64,000 nt of DNA, from assembly GCA_003342815.1 (NCBI GenBank), contig PTEX01000280.1:313771-377770 (forward strand), given 5' to 3'. The DNA is from Eudromia elegans. Lineage: Eukaryota; Chordata; Aves; Tinamiformes; Tinamidae. A program made the position numbers and the translations under genes. The notes under the pieces are model-generated. The model searched no databases, was not told the origin of the DNA, and saw nothing but the letters and a program-made list of their open reading frames with translations. This document shows positions 26,151-39,000 of this stretch, in pieces; the stretch's first letter is position 1; each line of letters opens with the position of its first letter.

Positions 26151-29100
26151 CCAAATTGAGAAGCTCAAGGAAACCAAGTGGCCGGTTGAGAGATTTCTTC
26201 GTGCTTGTTTGCTGAGCAGGTCATAGCATGAAATAACCCAAACTGCTACTAGGGTAAATGAGAAAGTGAGATGTTTTTAGAGGAAGAGTTATCATTGGGG
26301 GTTGCCTTAAATAGTAGGAGTCCTGCTAGCTACTCTGCGTGGTCAGTGGAGTAATATTTTATTTTTAACTTAATTGTCTTTTATGCCCAGCTGGTAACAT
26401 TTTGTTCTGCTCTCTGTTTGAAGTTAAATTTTGTTCACATGCTGCTTTAAGTTTGTGTGTTGTACTTTGGGTAATAGAAAAAGGACTGAAGCAGCAGGAG
26501 ACAACCAAGTTTTTAGTTTCTGCCAGCTGAGAACACAGAAGAGAAAAGACTCCCATCAGCAGAAGAGCTTCTAGTTTTCTCTTTCAGTAAAAACAAGATG
26601 CATTTCTGAACACAGACCTCTCTTCATAGTCAAAAAGCAAGTGTGGGAAGCTACCTGTTCAAATCCTAATGCTTTTATTTGAGATGGAGCTTGCCTCACT
26701 CTTCTCTCCCACGGTACAATTATTTCCATTTTAAAAAAGGAGCGAAGGATTTTCACGCTTGGAAATAAGTGGAAAATTTTATTAGATGCTCTTCCATATT
26801 TTCTTGTTTTCTTCTTCATAAGCTGTTGTATTCAGCAGTCCTTGCAGCAGTGATCTTTACAGGGCCAGCATGCGAGAGGCACACTTAGTGGAGTGTCTCT
26901 GAATTCAGCAAACACTACGAGGATATGTAGCCAGTGAATGTGTGCAAGGGAGTTTTCTTTTGTGATTTCATGACAGTGATTAAAAGGCCTCAGAGATGAA
27001 CATAGATGGTGAACATTAATTTGAGCAACTGCAAGACACTGTGTCCTGTGATTAGTTGCTTAATTAAATCCTGCACCTTTTCAATCTACAGTTCTATTTC
27101 TGTCTGCCTTTTGTTTCTCTTCTAGTCTCTGTCTCTCCGGTTTCCATGTTTCAGACATAGCCTCACTTATTTTTATCATGCATGATTAATTCAGTTTACA
27201 TAAAGGCTTTCTTGAGAAGAACAGATAAAGCACATAAAAAACCCTTGTTCCGTCTAAACTTGAGTTTAGGTGGTGGAATAACCCTAACTATTCTCTTTGG
27301 TGCAAGTCAACGTCCCAGTTCTGCTGAGCTTCTCTCCCCTCCAGCCAGCCCCGAAGGCCTTGCCAAAGCTGTCCAGCAACAGCTGTTGAGCAACGCGCTT
27401 AATCACAGACCCTCCTTGCTCTACAACTGCATTTAATCAGTGCGAAAGATGAATCCCCTTTCAGAAAGTATATTATGGAGAGGAAAAAAAAAGAGATGAA
27501 ATGGAGAAGAAAAACAGTGCTCTCTAACCCTTCCAGCTGCAGGAAGGATGAATGGCTGTTCTTGGGGGTGGGATAGTTGGGAAATACTCTCAGATTGAAC
27601 TGATTTATTCATGAGCATAGGCTATGCTTACAGATGGGCTGTGAAAAATACAGGAATGTTTTTGGTGTTTTAGACAGCAGTAGGAAAACGATATACTAAG
27701 TTGCATCTTGGTGCTTGCGTGTTTGCAAATGAGGTGTGGCTAGCATTTGGATGCAGGCAGTGCACACTGTGTGCTGGTGTGAGTGAAAGTGGAGTCGGGG
27801 GGAGTACTGACAAACCAGGCTGTCCCGTTCCCATGTAGTCTCAATGACTGCTTATACTTCAGTAGTCTCTGACATAACCAGTGACAGCCTTTTTCATTTG
27901 ACTCTAATATCTTTTAAGGTACTTATTGATCATCAAGTCTGAGAACCTAGGGGTTTTTTTTTCCATTAGGGGAAGGAAAAGACCTAATACCCATATTACA
28001 GCCAAATGCATCTGCTCACAAAATGTATTTTAATCTCTATCTGCAGGAAGTGGAGGGTCAAAAAAGCAAGTAGAGCCTCCGAGCTATGTTCCTATGGGTA
28101 TTTAGGAGAAAATATGTCTAGATGCAATTTCTGCAAAGTTTCTATTTATTGCTGTGTTGGTACTTGCAGCAACTGGGGAGGGATATAGATTTCCCTGAGA
28201 AAAATCTATGGTCTGCATTGGACACCTCATGAAGTCATACTCCCCTGGCTTTTTCACAGACCCCATCAGGCACACACATGTTTTCAATTGTTTCTGAGTT
28301 TGTCTGAAGAAGCCTATAACATAAATCAATAGCAGAAAACAAGGGAAAGCACTCAGCTTTTTTCCCCTTTGACATAGTTTACATAGAAAAAGTAATATAA
28401 CATGGAGGAAGAGGGAAGGAAACCAGAAACTTTTAGTGAGGGAGAAGGTACATGTTTTCAAGATGTACGCCTTGTAATTTGGGTACTAGAGCTGCATGGA
28501 GAGACGTAGTAGAAACAACGTGATGAATTTTTAGTCTGGATTTAAATGGGTGTAACCTGATTTATTTTCTTGAAATACTAGATAAGAGAGGAAGAACACC
28601 CTTGTATATTCCCTGCATCCCACTGCAAAGTGAAGTTTTTCCTTCCTCCTGTGCGCCCATGCTACGAACAGCAGCTGGTGCAAAGGGAGAGAGCATGGGA
28701 AAGCTCTGGAGCTGCTCCAGGCTGCCTGCTGGAAGTCATGGCCTGGGACTGGCTGCAGGCTGGGGGAAGAGAAGCCTGGAATTAGCCTTTGAGTCTTGCT
28801 GCTTTTTTGTTGTCTCCTCTAAAACTTGCTCTCGATAATAAGCAGTGGTAACATAGTAAAGCTTGCACTTAGCATTTTACTTTAAGATATTTAAATTAAA
28901 AAATAATGATGCAAACCTCATCTCTCCTTCCCCTAAAGCTGATGAGACTTAGCTGGCAGCCAGGTAACAGCAGAAATGTAACAACAGTCAAAGCATGTGT
29001 GACAGGAGTCTTGTATATGTCTGTGTAGTGGAAATCATGTACAGTATGTCGGGATAGCAGGAATATGTATAGTATGTTGGTGTAGTGTATACTTCTATAT

Positions 29101-30133
29101 TTGCTACAGTTAGACCTCACCAAGTATTTGAGCAGAGAGCCGTGCTGCCTGTCTGAGCTGGAGTTTAATGACTTGGTCTAAACTGCTAAATCCCTAAAGT
29201 TGGAGGATTTAAGACCATCTGAGATCAAACAGGAATGCTGAATTGGAGGCAGTCTGAATCGCTGCAGTCCCAAGTAGCCTGGAGCACTCTTGCTGTGTGG
29301 AAGGGGAGGGAATTCTCTGAGCAGTCATTGGTTAGTTAAGTTAGATGTATGATCCAGCCCCGAGCAATTTGGGGAGCTTTGCAAAATTGAGATAATTTTC
29401 ATTTTATATCAAAGCAGATGAATCTGAAGACAGGCAGCTTAGGCAAAGTAATTCTAATGAGGTGTTTTGGGTGACAGGAGGGGCGCTGAGCTCTCGCTCT
29501 CTTAATTCAAGTTTGTGTGCATTCATTTGGGGCATCAGCAAAGAGGTGAAAATCAGGAGCCCTTGTGGGGGTTTCGGTCAGGGTTAAGTATTTGGGAATC
29601 TTACTGGAATAAGTTTATGTTGATTTTTGTATTTATATTTGGTATATGCTGGGTTATTTTGTGAATTGTTTATATAGAGAGAGACTGTGAATGGGAAGGG
29701 ACTGGTCCAGTCAGCTTATTCAAAAAAGGTGACATTCTCCTTTTAAATTACAAGATCCAAAGCTGATGAGTGATTGTATTTAGTAATAGTCTGGCTTTTT
29801 GTTGCCAGTTATCACCTGTAATATGTGTTCTGAAGTGACTACTTCAGCTTTTACAGTAGCAAGTTTAGCGAGAAAAACGGCTTCAGTCCTCCGCCCAACA
29901 CTGTCACGGCCAATGTACTTTGAAGAGGGACGGAGAGGAGCGGAGTTAAAATCTGTAGGAAAATATTAGAACTGTCTCATTTTGAAGTTACATTCTCTTG
30001 ATGAGGAAAGTCCCAGAACCTGCTTATCCCCAAAGCGTGCATGCTGCCGGGAATCCCAACTAAGTAGCGGCGCGCGTGGGAAGGGCGGGTCGCAAACGTT
30101 CATCTGCCTTGTGGTCTTTGCTGTTCCTCGCAG

Positions 30134-30377
30134 CTGTCGGGCGGGTGCGAGCTCACCGTGGTCATCCACGACTTCACGGCCTGCAACAGCAACGAGCTGA
30201 CCATCCGCCGGGGCCAGACCGTGGAGGTGCTGGAGAGGCCCCACGACAAGCCCGACTGGTGCCTCGTGCGCACCACGGATCGCTCGCCGGCCGCCGAGGG
30301 GCTCGTCCCCTGCGGCTCCCTCTGCATCGCTCACTCGCGCAGCAGCATGGAGATGGAGGGCATTTTCAACCACAAAG
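30134..30377 (+). CDS. TRIO: TRIO exon o: first SH3 domain
   Basis: 244 nt: 81 codons plus one base of an Asp codon; acceptor GTTCCTCGCAG|CTG and donor CACAAAG|GTAGGA (about human 1654-1734). LSGGCELTVVIHDFTACNSN and ELTIRRGQTVEVLERPHDKP form the SH3 opening strands with the ALYDF-equivalent VIHDF. DWCLVRTTDRSPAAEGLVPC carries the conserved Trp and the GLVP motif of the ligand groove. SH3-1 is reported to take part in autoregulation and partner binding. The exon is much more GC-rich than its neighbours, with many CpGs, and sits in a small CpG island from about 30066. The minus strand is therefore also open (29966-30508), which is a shadow. Confidence 0.98.
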
Positions 30378-33300
30378 GTAGGAAGCAATGAAAAAAGAAA
30401 TACCCACACAGAGCTGTCAATGGGGCATGCATGGGGTAGCGCAGCGTTGTCATGTCTCCTTACTGCTGTGAACAGGTTAAATAGATGCAACCGTACTACT
30501 TCTGTCACTGGAATTGGCTGTTTGGGTGCTTTGTTTCATTTCACCAGAACAGCAGTGGCAAAATTTATTCCCTGTTCCAGTGCAGCTGTGAAATCTTAAC
30601 TTCTTTATTTTTCCAGAGACATGAAAGAAGGCACCTCTGAAGGGTGCAGTAAAGATAGGCTAATTTTTGATGATTTGTAAGGTTTTGCTGTGCTGCAGTT
30701 CCTTTGCTCAGATTCTTCTGTCAGAAGCATTCACAGCAGGAACTTCCTGGTGCAAGGCCATGAAGTAGAAGACTGAAGGATTTAGTTGTATGATTGGAAT
30801 ACTTTTTTGACCTCCTGTATGCTGTAGCCCTTTGGGTAGAGAAAGTATACAGCTCTTTTGATGATAACATTGGAAATGTTATTTAGGCCTCACTAAAACA
30901 TTTCTTCCATTGACAAGGAGAATGAAATTGTGGAAATGGGAAAAATGTGAAAAACTGGGGGTTTTTTTGTGTGTGTCTTCTTTTCTTTTTTGAACAGCAC
31001 TTAGAGAATTGATGAAAGTCCTGTTTCCTTTGGAGCTAGGGGATTTTACTTTTGAATGTGGAGAATTTTATTAGGAGAGGCAGATTCTCCTGAACAATAT
31101 GTAAGCGATGTGGAAAGCACTGAGCCTGTCAGACTCCTAAGGGACTCTGTGCAACAGAGACAAAACTATTTTCCTCTTTAAGAGAGAAAACGTTTTATCT
31201 CTTACAAATTAAACCAGTGGACTAAATCTGTATTTCTTTCTGCCTCTAGCATTTGTCTGAGGGAGTTGGGGTGGAGAGTTAATTTAGTTTGACATATTGC
31301 TTTTAAAAGAGAGCACTAATTGTATTAATAAAGCAAACTGACAGACAAGAGAAAGCTAATGCTAGAATCAAGATGGTTTGCAGAGCTGCAGTCTGAGGTG
31401 TCTTCTGTTTGTGCCTCTGCCATGGGCTTCATGCGTGACGTTGCGGCACATCACGGAAGCCCTAGCTGTTGAGATGCAGCTGCTAATTGTTTATTCCCAT
31501 TTTGCTTGCTGGGTGTCCAGCTTCAGGAGTTGGAAGTTAGGTTTGCAGAACTTCCCATGCACGTGACCGCAGCTAAAATCAGTGTCATCTGTCTTGAACT
31601 TACAAATTCCTTCATACAGTTAAGGCATGTGAAAAAAATGGGCTTTATACTGAGCACTTGAAACTACTGGATGCTTCTGAGTTCAGTTTGTGCCTCGTTA
31701 CTATGTCCCTTGAAGGAGGTTGATAATGTTCATTTATTTCACAGAGGGTTTACAGAAATGAAACAAAATTAGTAGAATATTTTGATTTTTTTTTTCTCTC
31801 CTGTAGTGAAAAGTGCCTCCAACAGTGCCACAGAGGAACTGCTCATTCTTTCTCAAACGCTAGGTTTGCTTGAAGATCTCTAAATAAGGCACTGGGGGAA
31901 TATGCTAATCAAAAAAGTGGTGAAAAATCGATGATCTCAGTTTTTAAGTATTGTGTTTTTTTGTGGGCATTGATTGAAGTAGGTATTTTTTAAGAAAAGA
32001 ACAAGTGAATGACTTGCATAATCTGAGTGGTCAACTTCCAAATGTTGTATTTCCCAGTTTTTTAGTGCTGTATTCTGCAACTTTATTTTTTTAATATAGG
32101 TACTTCCAGTTTTTGAATGATTCAATATATGAGAATTTTGGCATCTGGAATCCATAGGTCTGAAAATGTGTGATGTGTAAGCATCTGTGTGTGAGCATTT
32201 TAAGTCTGAGTATTTCTGTACAGTTCATGGGTTAAGCCACATGAAGTAGGCATGAGTTGGGAAATGCTCTAGGTCTGGCATCTCAGGCTGCTGTTAGAGG
32301 ACACCTCAAAGCAGACAGGTTTTACATAACTGCAAAGGTAATCGACAGATAATTCACCACTCCACTGCTGCTTGTGTTTGTGGTTTTTTTTTTGCGCATA
32401 TAGCCTATATAAATGGAGATTTTGAGTGAGTGAGTCGATTCAACATGTTTTGGTATCATTTGCACTTCATAGTTCTCTTAGTAAAATCTTCTCATCTTAG
32501 TAATTTCTTTAAAACTGCATTCAAAGTATGACTGGGACCCCATAATTTGCACTCTGGTCCCTGCAATTTTCACCTTTCCAACAGTATCATCTGTTTGCCA
32601 ACTAAACAAATTGGAAAACCAAGAAAACCAGTATCGGAGCTGGAGTGAGCTTCAAAGGTCTGAAATGACAAACCTCTTATTTTGCAGCTAAATCCTAAGT
32701 TGTACAAAACCAGTTTTTAGTACTGAGCAGAGAAATGTTGGGCGGCATTTAACGCCTTCAGACAGCTGAAATGTGGACTATTTGAAATAGGGTAACCTGA
32801 ACAATTAGGAAAGAAGACAGTATGTTCAGTGAAATGTTCCTTGTGCACTCTTTATGAACCACAAAACTACTTTATTCTCGTGTTGTTAGGGACCAGAGGT
32901 GACAGTCCAAAAAATGACCCTCTGCTTTACCCATGAAAGTTTGTTTGTGCTACTTGTCTTCAAAGTGTCTTTGTTATTTGAAATATCTACAGTAAGTATC
33001 TATGAGTAAAAAGTTGCATTGAGATAATTAAATTTTCAGAGTTTTGTAGCAGTAAAGACAGCAGTTATTTTGTTGGTAATGGGAAGCATTACGTAGAGAA
33101 AAGACATTCATTAGGTGGATAGTCACTTCGCGGAAGGGTTGATTGCAGATTCCAGACCTCTTGCTCACTGCTGGATATTACATCTATTTTTATAAATTAT
33201 TTGGGTCATTTAATCAATCTGTCATGCGGCTTACAGAGGAGTACATTTTGAAAAATCTAAATCCTTTTTATAATGGGGAAGGATGATAAACAAGTGGGTA

Positions 33301-34020
33301 GGAAAGAGACTGAATAACAGTTGGTGCACTCTGCAAAAAAATAATTACTGGCTTTTGGAAGAACATGTTTTTCACAAGTAATACATAAGGCAATTTTTTC
33401 TTCTTTTTTCAGTGATTCTCCACATGTTATTGGAAATGAGAGAGATGTTATTTGATGCTTTTTCCTTTTTTAATGAGCTTGCTTCTCACTCTGTTTAAAA
33501 TTGTTTTTATATGGATAGATCCCTTTCCTTCCTTGGCAGGACATTTTTACAGCCGTAAAGCTTTGAGTAAAAGGCAAGGGACAGGCTTTGCTGGAGGCAA
33601 ACTGAACTTGTAAACTCAAGAAGCACAGGAAGGGGCATTACAAATGGTTTGCAAATCTCATACCCATTTGGACTGCAGGTTTGCTGACCTTTCCAACGTG
33701 ATGGGTGCTTCCCATGTCTGAAGGATTTGCGCTAGTCCTTCATCTCCCGCCCTCCGGCCTTCGACTGAAGAGCTACAAGGACTGCAAGACAGGGCTCATA
33801 AGGAGGGCGGTTGCCATCTGTCCTCCCTATAATGTTTTTTTTCATGGGGCAGGGAGGGGAAAAGGGCACGTTTTATAGTACAGACCACTGAGTGGGATCC
33901 AAGACAGAAACTTGGAAGTTACTACGTTTTTAAAGTTTGCTTTGCACGACTGGAAAACTTCTTTCCCAAAGGGTAATTTTAGATGGAAGGGGAGAGAGTA
34001 AAGGTCCGGAGTGTCACGTA
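30378..34020 (+). other. TRIO: Intron o-p, part 1
   Basis: The first 3.6 kb of the 28.7-kb intron. AT-rich, with short homopolymers; no exon, RNA gene or repeat family is recognised. Confidence 0.8.
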
Positions 34021-34029
34021 TGACCAAAA

Positions 34030-34560
34030 GCTGTGGCTATTCGGCTGAGAAATGTCATTTTCACCTTCAGTGCAGGCGCTGCCACGCAGGGAGAGGCAGC
34101 TCTGAACGACCGCAGCACAGAGGGTTTGCTCAGGTATAAAAAGGGGATCCGCGCCAGGTCGTCAAAGAAGGGCTCCCCATTTCAAAGGGCAGCAAAGGAG
34201 GCCGAAGACGGCGACATTCGCAGCAGCAGTTTGCTTAAGAGCGGAGGGAGGCTGCGGAGGAGGGAGATTTGTTGTTCTAGGGCTGTGAGCGAGCAGAGCG
34301 TGGGCCGCGAGCGAGGACAGAGACCCTGCGGTGGCCGCGGGCCAGGCCGCGGAGACGCCCGGCACCGCCTGCAGCTGCAGGAAATGAGACATTGCGGCCG
34401 GGCCAGCGGGAAAGGCGCGGGCAGCGAGCGGAGCGAGGGGGTGCTCGCGGCCGCGCCGGGGCCTCGCGCTGCCCGGGACAGCCGGGGGAGAAGGGATCGG
34501 CTTCTCCCGCACAGGCAGTTCGAACCAGGGGCAGAAGTTACACGGAGCCGTGTGCTCGAG
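34030..34560 (+). promoter_or_regulatory. CpG island with TATA box, candidate internal promoter
   Basis: TATAAAAAG lies at 34135-34143, followed by a CpG-dense, GC-rich block (about 34240-34560) with many GCGG/CCGC elements. A TATA box placed just before a CpG island suggests a start site near 34165 on the plus strand. A plausible donor, CAACAGAG|GTATGTGT, lies at 34942/34943. The frame reaching that donor in phase 1 has a stop just upstream, so a first exon here would be mainly non-coding. The long open frames on both strands follow from GC content. A non-coding RNA start is equally possible. Confidence 0.4.
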
Positions 34561-36026
34561 GGGATCAAGCCACTGAACCTTTATCTGTTGAATCCGTGTG
34601 GAATCAACTGGCTGCTGATAGGGCCCGCACAGCGGGCTTTCCACCCGGGTCGTCAGCTGCGAGGAAGTCTCCTAGGGCTTTCTCACCTCGTGCTGGAAAG
34701 CTGGAAAAGCGAAATTAGCCAATAAATTCGAAAAGCCTTGCTGCGTTTTTTTGATTCAGCCTTGCTGCATTTTTGGTTCAACCTAGTTGTCAGAAGGATT
34801 TGATATTGTGCAGGAGTGCAGGGGTTTTCATTAGCTGGAGGTCAGCTTCCTATTATCAGTTGGTCTGAAAGCCTAATAAATCATCAACTTCCATGTAGTC
34901 ACCAGTATTTTGCCAAGGGGCATTTAGACTAACAGCAACAGAGGTATGTGTGTCTGTGCATGTGACTTTGCAAACCATGTACCTGTGCTTTACTGCAGGA
35001 AATAAAAATAAAATAGCTACAATATAAAAGTAGACCCAGAATTCTATACCCTGACTTTCCCACCTTGCGGTTTTCAGTTGAGTTTGCAGTTAAGAACATG
35101 TTTTGAGCATAAGTATATCTAAATAAAATATGAGCCATGGACTGTTCTATTAGATCATAACCGTTGCACAGAGCTTTGTAGCCAAGCTGTATCAGATGGT
35201 CTGAGTCAACAGCCAAACTCCAATTCACCCGTGAATAAGCAACAAGGTTTGCATGAATTCATTCCCTTGTGTTTTTCAGTCCTCAACTGTCATGAGTTGT
35301 AACGATTTTAATGGAAGTCACAGTTTAAATTTCTAGAAGAGTTCTGTATTAAAGAAGTTTATACATGCTCTGAAACTAAAGGGGATTGCTTTCTACATAA
35401 ATCTGCTGCTAACTCATGCACTGTTCTCTTATTATAACTCAATCCAGACAGACTTGTCAGAGATATCTGTATTTTCAGTGTTGACTCTATTTGTGGGTGT
35501 ATGTGGTTACTTTATCTCTCAAAATTTTGTACAGAGGTAATGAAAACTTCTGTCCTGTTTGAGAATTCATCATTCTATTTAAGAGAGAGAGGAGAAATTT
35601 CTAGTTCTGTCTTGAGCATACTTTTGGCCCCAGGCAGCTGACAAATTTATTTCCCTTCTTATAAATCCTATCCGGAAAGGAAATAAGTGTGTAAAAGTAT
35701 CTGCTTCAGAATGGATGTATTTGCACAGCTGATCTTTGGGTGGTACAGGGTGGTTATAAACCAGCGATTCTGATGGCTTTAGATTGCTCAAGGGAGTTAT
35801 TATTTTGCTTGCAATTAGCTTTTCTCTGACAGCAGTCTCTTTCTAACCAGAGTTTTGAGGCATAACAGAGTATAAACTACAATGATATGTTATTAAGATC
35901 ATTAGGATCTTGCAACTGAAGAAAACCATCTTGGAATGTTGTTTCTTTTCTCTAATCATCCCTTTTCAGGTGCAACAAATTGTTTAAGAGTTGCTTCAAT
36001 CTTAGAAACAGCTCTTAAGAAGTGAA

Positions 36027-36044
36027 CGTGCTCCTAGGAGCACG
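36027..36044. repeat. 18-bp perfect palindrome
   Basis: CGTGCTCCTAGGAGCACG equals its own reverse complement, with no spacer. It is a possible dimeric factor site or simply chance; no matching factor comes to mind. Confidence 0.6.
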
Positions 36045-39000
36045 CAGACATCATGGCCGCATGGCGACTGGCTTGTTTGTGAGAGGCAGCGAGGAGTTCC
36101 TGGTGTTTTCTTTTGTACCTGGTCTTGCTATTTGATTTGGAGAACCATTTGAGCATTTTTACCTGAGTTCATCTTCTGTCACAGAGCTGCGTAGTGCTGA
36201 CAGTGGCCATGAGGTCTTCTGTTCTTTTTCTGCCATTCTAGTTTTCAAGCATTTTTTGTTACTCGTGTTAATATTCTTAACTTTAATTTTGGGAGGGGTA
36301 TCTGTGTTTTCTGCTTCGTGGAGAAGAGAAGATGGGTGAGGAGTTGGCACAGGTGGTTTTTTTGGTCACCTTACTGGAAGTCTCCACATCATGATCTGCT
36401 GACACATATTGCCTGCTAAGAGAAGCAGCAGTGACTTATGCCGATTTTGTGAGGAGGCTGTTGAAAGCGATGTGTTGTTGAATTAGTTTCACTTCTTCCT
36501 CCAATTAAATACGTTATTAGTCATTAGTAGGTATTACTTGTGCTAAAGCAGAAACGATGCATCACTTTTAATGCAATTGTATCATAGTTACTGAGAGATG
36601 TGCTTGTCTTCTCTTGTAAATTAATGGCATTGGTTTCAAGTCACCATTGCACTATGTTTTTACTACTTTTGCTAATATGAGTTCCATGATGCACATACAG
36701 TCTGGGACATGCTTGTGGTTTTTTTAGCTTGTAGTGTTTAGTACAATTAGCAACAGGTATTTCTCTGTCTGGGACAGTTGCTGAGTTTGAATTATTTGCT
36801 TTCTAACATAGGAATTACACAAAAGAGATAAATTTTCATAACAAACTGTGCAAAATAAAGATCTTGAAGAAGAAAGCAGGCCTCGGTAGCAAAACCATAA
36901 ATCAAGTGTAAACAAGGAAATGAGGACTAAAGAAAGGAATTGGTTGAGCACATTGAAAAAATGATCTAGGCAATAGCAAGCAGAAGAGCTTTTTTTATGA
37001 TGAAAGCCACCCAATCTTGAACTACATGTTGTAATGCAATTTCGTCAGTAGCTGCTTATTTAAGGATACCTGACTTGGTGACTGCTCCATCTTAGAGCAT
37101 TTGCTGCTCCCCTCTTGCATTTTTTTTATCTTGTGCAACTAAATACAAGCACTCTGAATTGTTGGTCATTAGAGTAGGGCTAGCTTAAGTGTTTCATTCT
37201 TTCATCCTAGAGGTAGAGAACTATGTGCAGTTGTGCCAGGCACATCTAGAAACATTGGCTCAGAGCTCAAGGGCTATGATAACACCTACAGAAAATGTAC
37301 TTGTACTAAAGGTGCACGCTATACTCTCTTTGCATAAGGTTTGGTTGGTTAAGCGACAGTCTTTTGTTCTTGAGGACAATAATCTTGTCTATTTAGCCCT
37401 CTTTTCTTTGTGTGGTTCAGAAATTTAACACTGAATATTACCAGTATAAAACTTCCACCAAGGTGGCATGCTCTGTTCAGAAGTAGTCAGAAAGTTTGTG
37501 GCAAGTAGCAAAAATGCACTCTTGCACCTGAACTGCAATCCTACCGGAAACTCATTGTCTTAAATAAAGGTAGTTGCTTTCTAAAATATCTAAAGTATAG
37601 AATTAGACCAGCTATTTCACAAGTACATTCTTACAGTCTAATCGGTGTTGGTGATGTGAGTTGAACTGTGTGACCATTGGCTTTTTATTTCAGAGCTACA
37701 TTATTTTTGGCAGGAGGAAGTAAAATCTGTACTATATAACCCAAATAAAACTGTCTTGTCGTTTTCAGGGCTGAATTATCCCATTACTTACATTCAGAGT
37801 ATCTATAAAAATGTTAATTGCAATGCAGAAACACTTGCACATTTGGGAATTTGTTTGGCAGCACACTTCTTTTTTTTTCAGTTTTTCTGGCTCTTTATAT
37901 CTGAGAAGATGCATAATGATAAAAACCTATGCTGTGGACTTTTTCTCCCTTATTCTTTTTTCCCCCATGGAAATATTAGCCTTCAGGTGTTTCATGGCAA
38001 ATATGTCTGTGTAATGAAAAAGAGAAGTGTGATAAATGTGACCAAAAAAATGCATGTGTGGTAAATGCTTACAGAAAATGCCCATTTTTGCCCTTGCTGT
38101 CCTGTTGGACGTACCAGAGGAACTGCTGGTTGATTTATTTTGATGAAGTAGCTTTAGTAAAGGAAGCTGCAGGACTGTGTAAGTTTTCAGTGTTAAATGC
38201 CTGATGTCTGTAATCCAGGCACCCTGCAGGTGTGCTGAGTGCCAGTGTGCCCTGAGCTGTCCCTGGAGCAGCATGACAGGGGTTGTGATGGCTTCCACCT
38301 GCTGCAGCCAGCAGCACGGGCAGCTTGACCACAACGATTCCTCCAGCCTGACTTCTGTTGGGCAGGACCAAACAGGCAGGGGAGGCGTTGGTACAAACTG
38401 CTTGTGACATTTAAAAAAAGCACTTGTGTACTTTGAACTTTACACAAGTGGAGGAAGACATGCTTTTGATGGGTAATGGTAACCAGCATGTAAACAGCAC
38501 AGAGTGCAGAAGCGATTCCACTGTACGTCTACGTACGGGACCTGAGCATTGTGCCTTCTTACAGGGAGTACATGTCCATTTTTGAAAGCATTCATTTTGA
38601 ATGACCTGGCTTGGTTGCTGGTGCTGATTTTCGTTTTAAGTCACTTGAAAGAAGTAAGTTTTAGGTGAAGAGTGTGCTTCCATATTCTGAAAAGTTCTGA
38701 GGAATATGCACTTATCCCTTCCTTTTGTCTGTGACTGCATGCATTTCCAGGTAAAATATTTAGCTAAGATTTCATGTTAGGAAGCATCCAACTCCTGTAT
38801 GTGCAGTTACAACTGGTTGGGAAGTGAAACCTTGGTTTGTTGGATTAAATTTTCATCCCAAGAGGTTACTTCCTTTTTTCTTTGGGGAAGGGAGGGAAGA
38901 GACAGGCTGAGGAGTCTACTTTAGAAAACTCAAAGCAATGAACAGTATGAAGAAGTGTAACTTGAATAATAAAAATGTTAAAAAGTCCATTCTCCTTCAG

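Larger units (their letters stand above)
22682..30133 (+). other. TRIO: Intron n-o (7.5 kb)
   Basis: The second-largest intron. It contains a readthrough open tail and tandem AATAAA hexamers just after exon n (to 22827) and an unidentified open frame on the minus strand at about 25653-26150. Open frames at 27182-27436 (+) and 28102-28461 (-) have no coding support. The rest is plain AT-rich intron. The last 70 nt become CpG-rich ahead of exon o. Confidence 0.85.

Noticed and set aside
34033..34725. 230-codon plus-strand and 128-160-codon minus-strand open frames
   Set aside because: They start at non-ATG codons and run through a CpG island where stops are rare; Arg/Gly/Ala-rich composition without homology.
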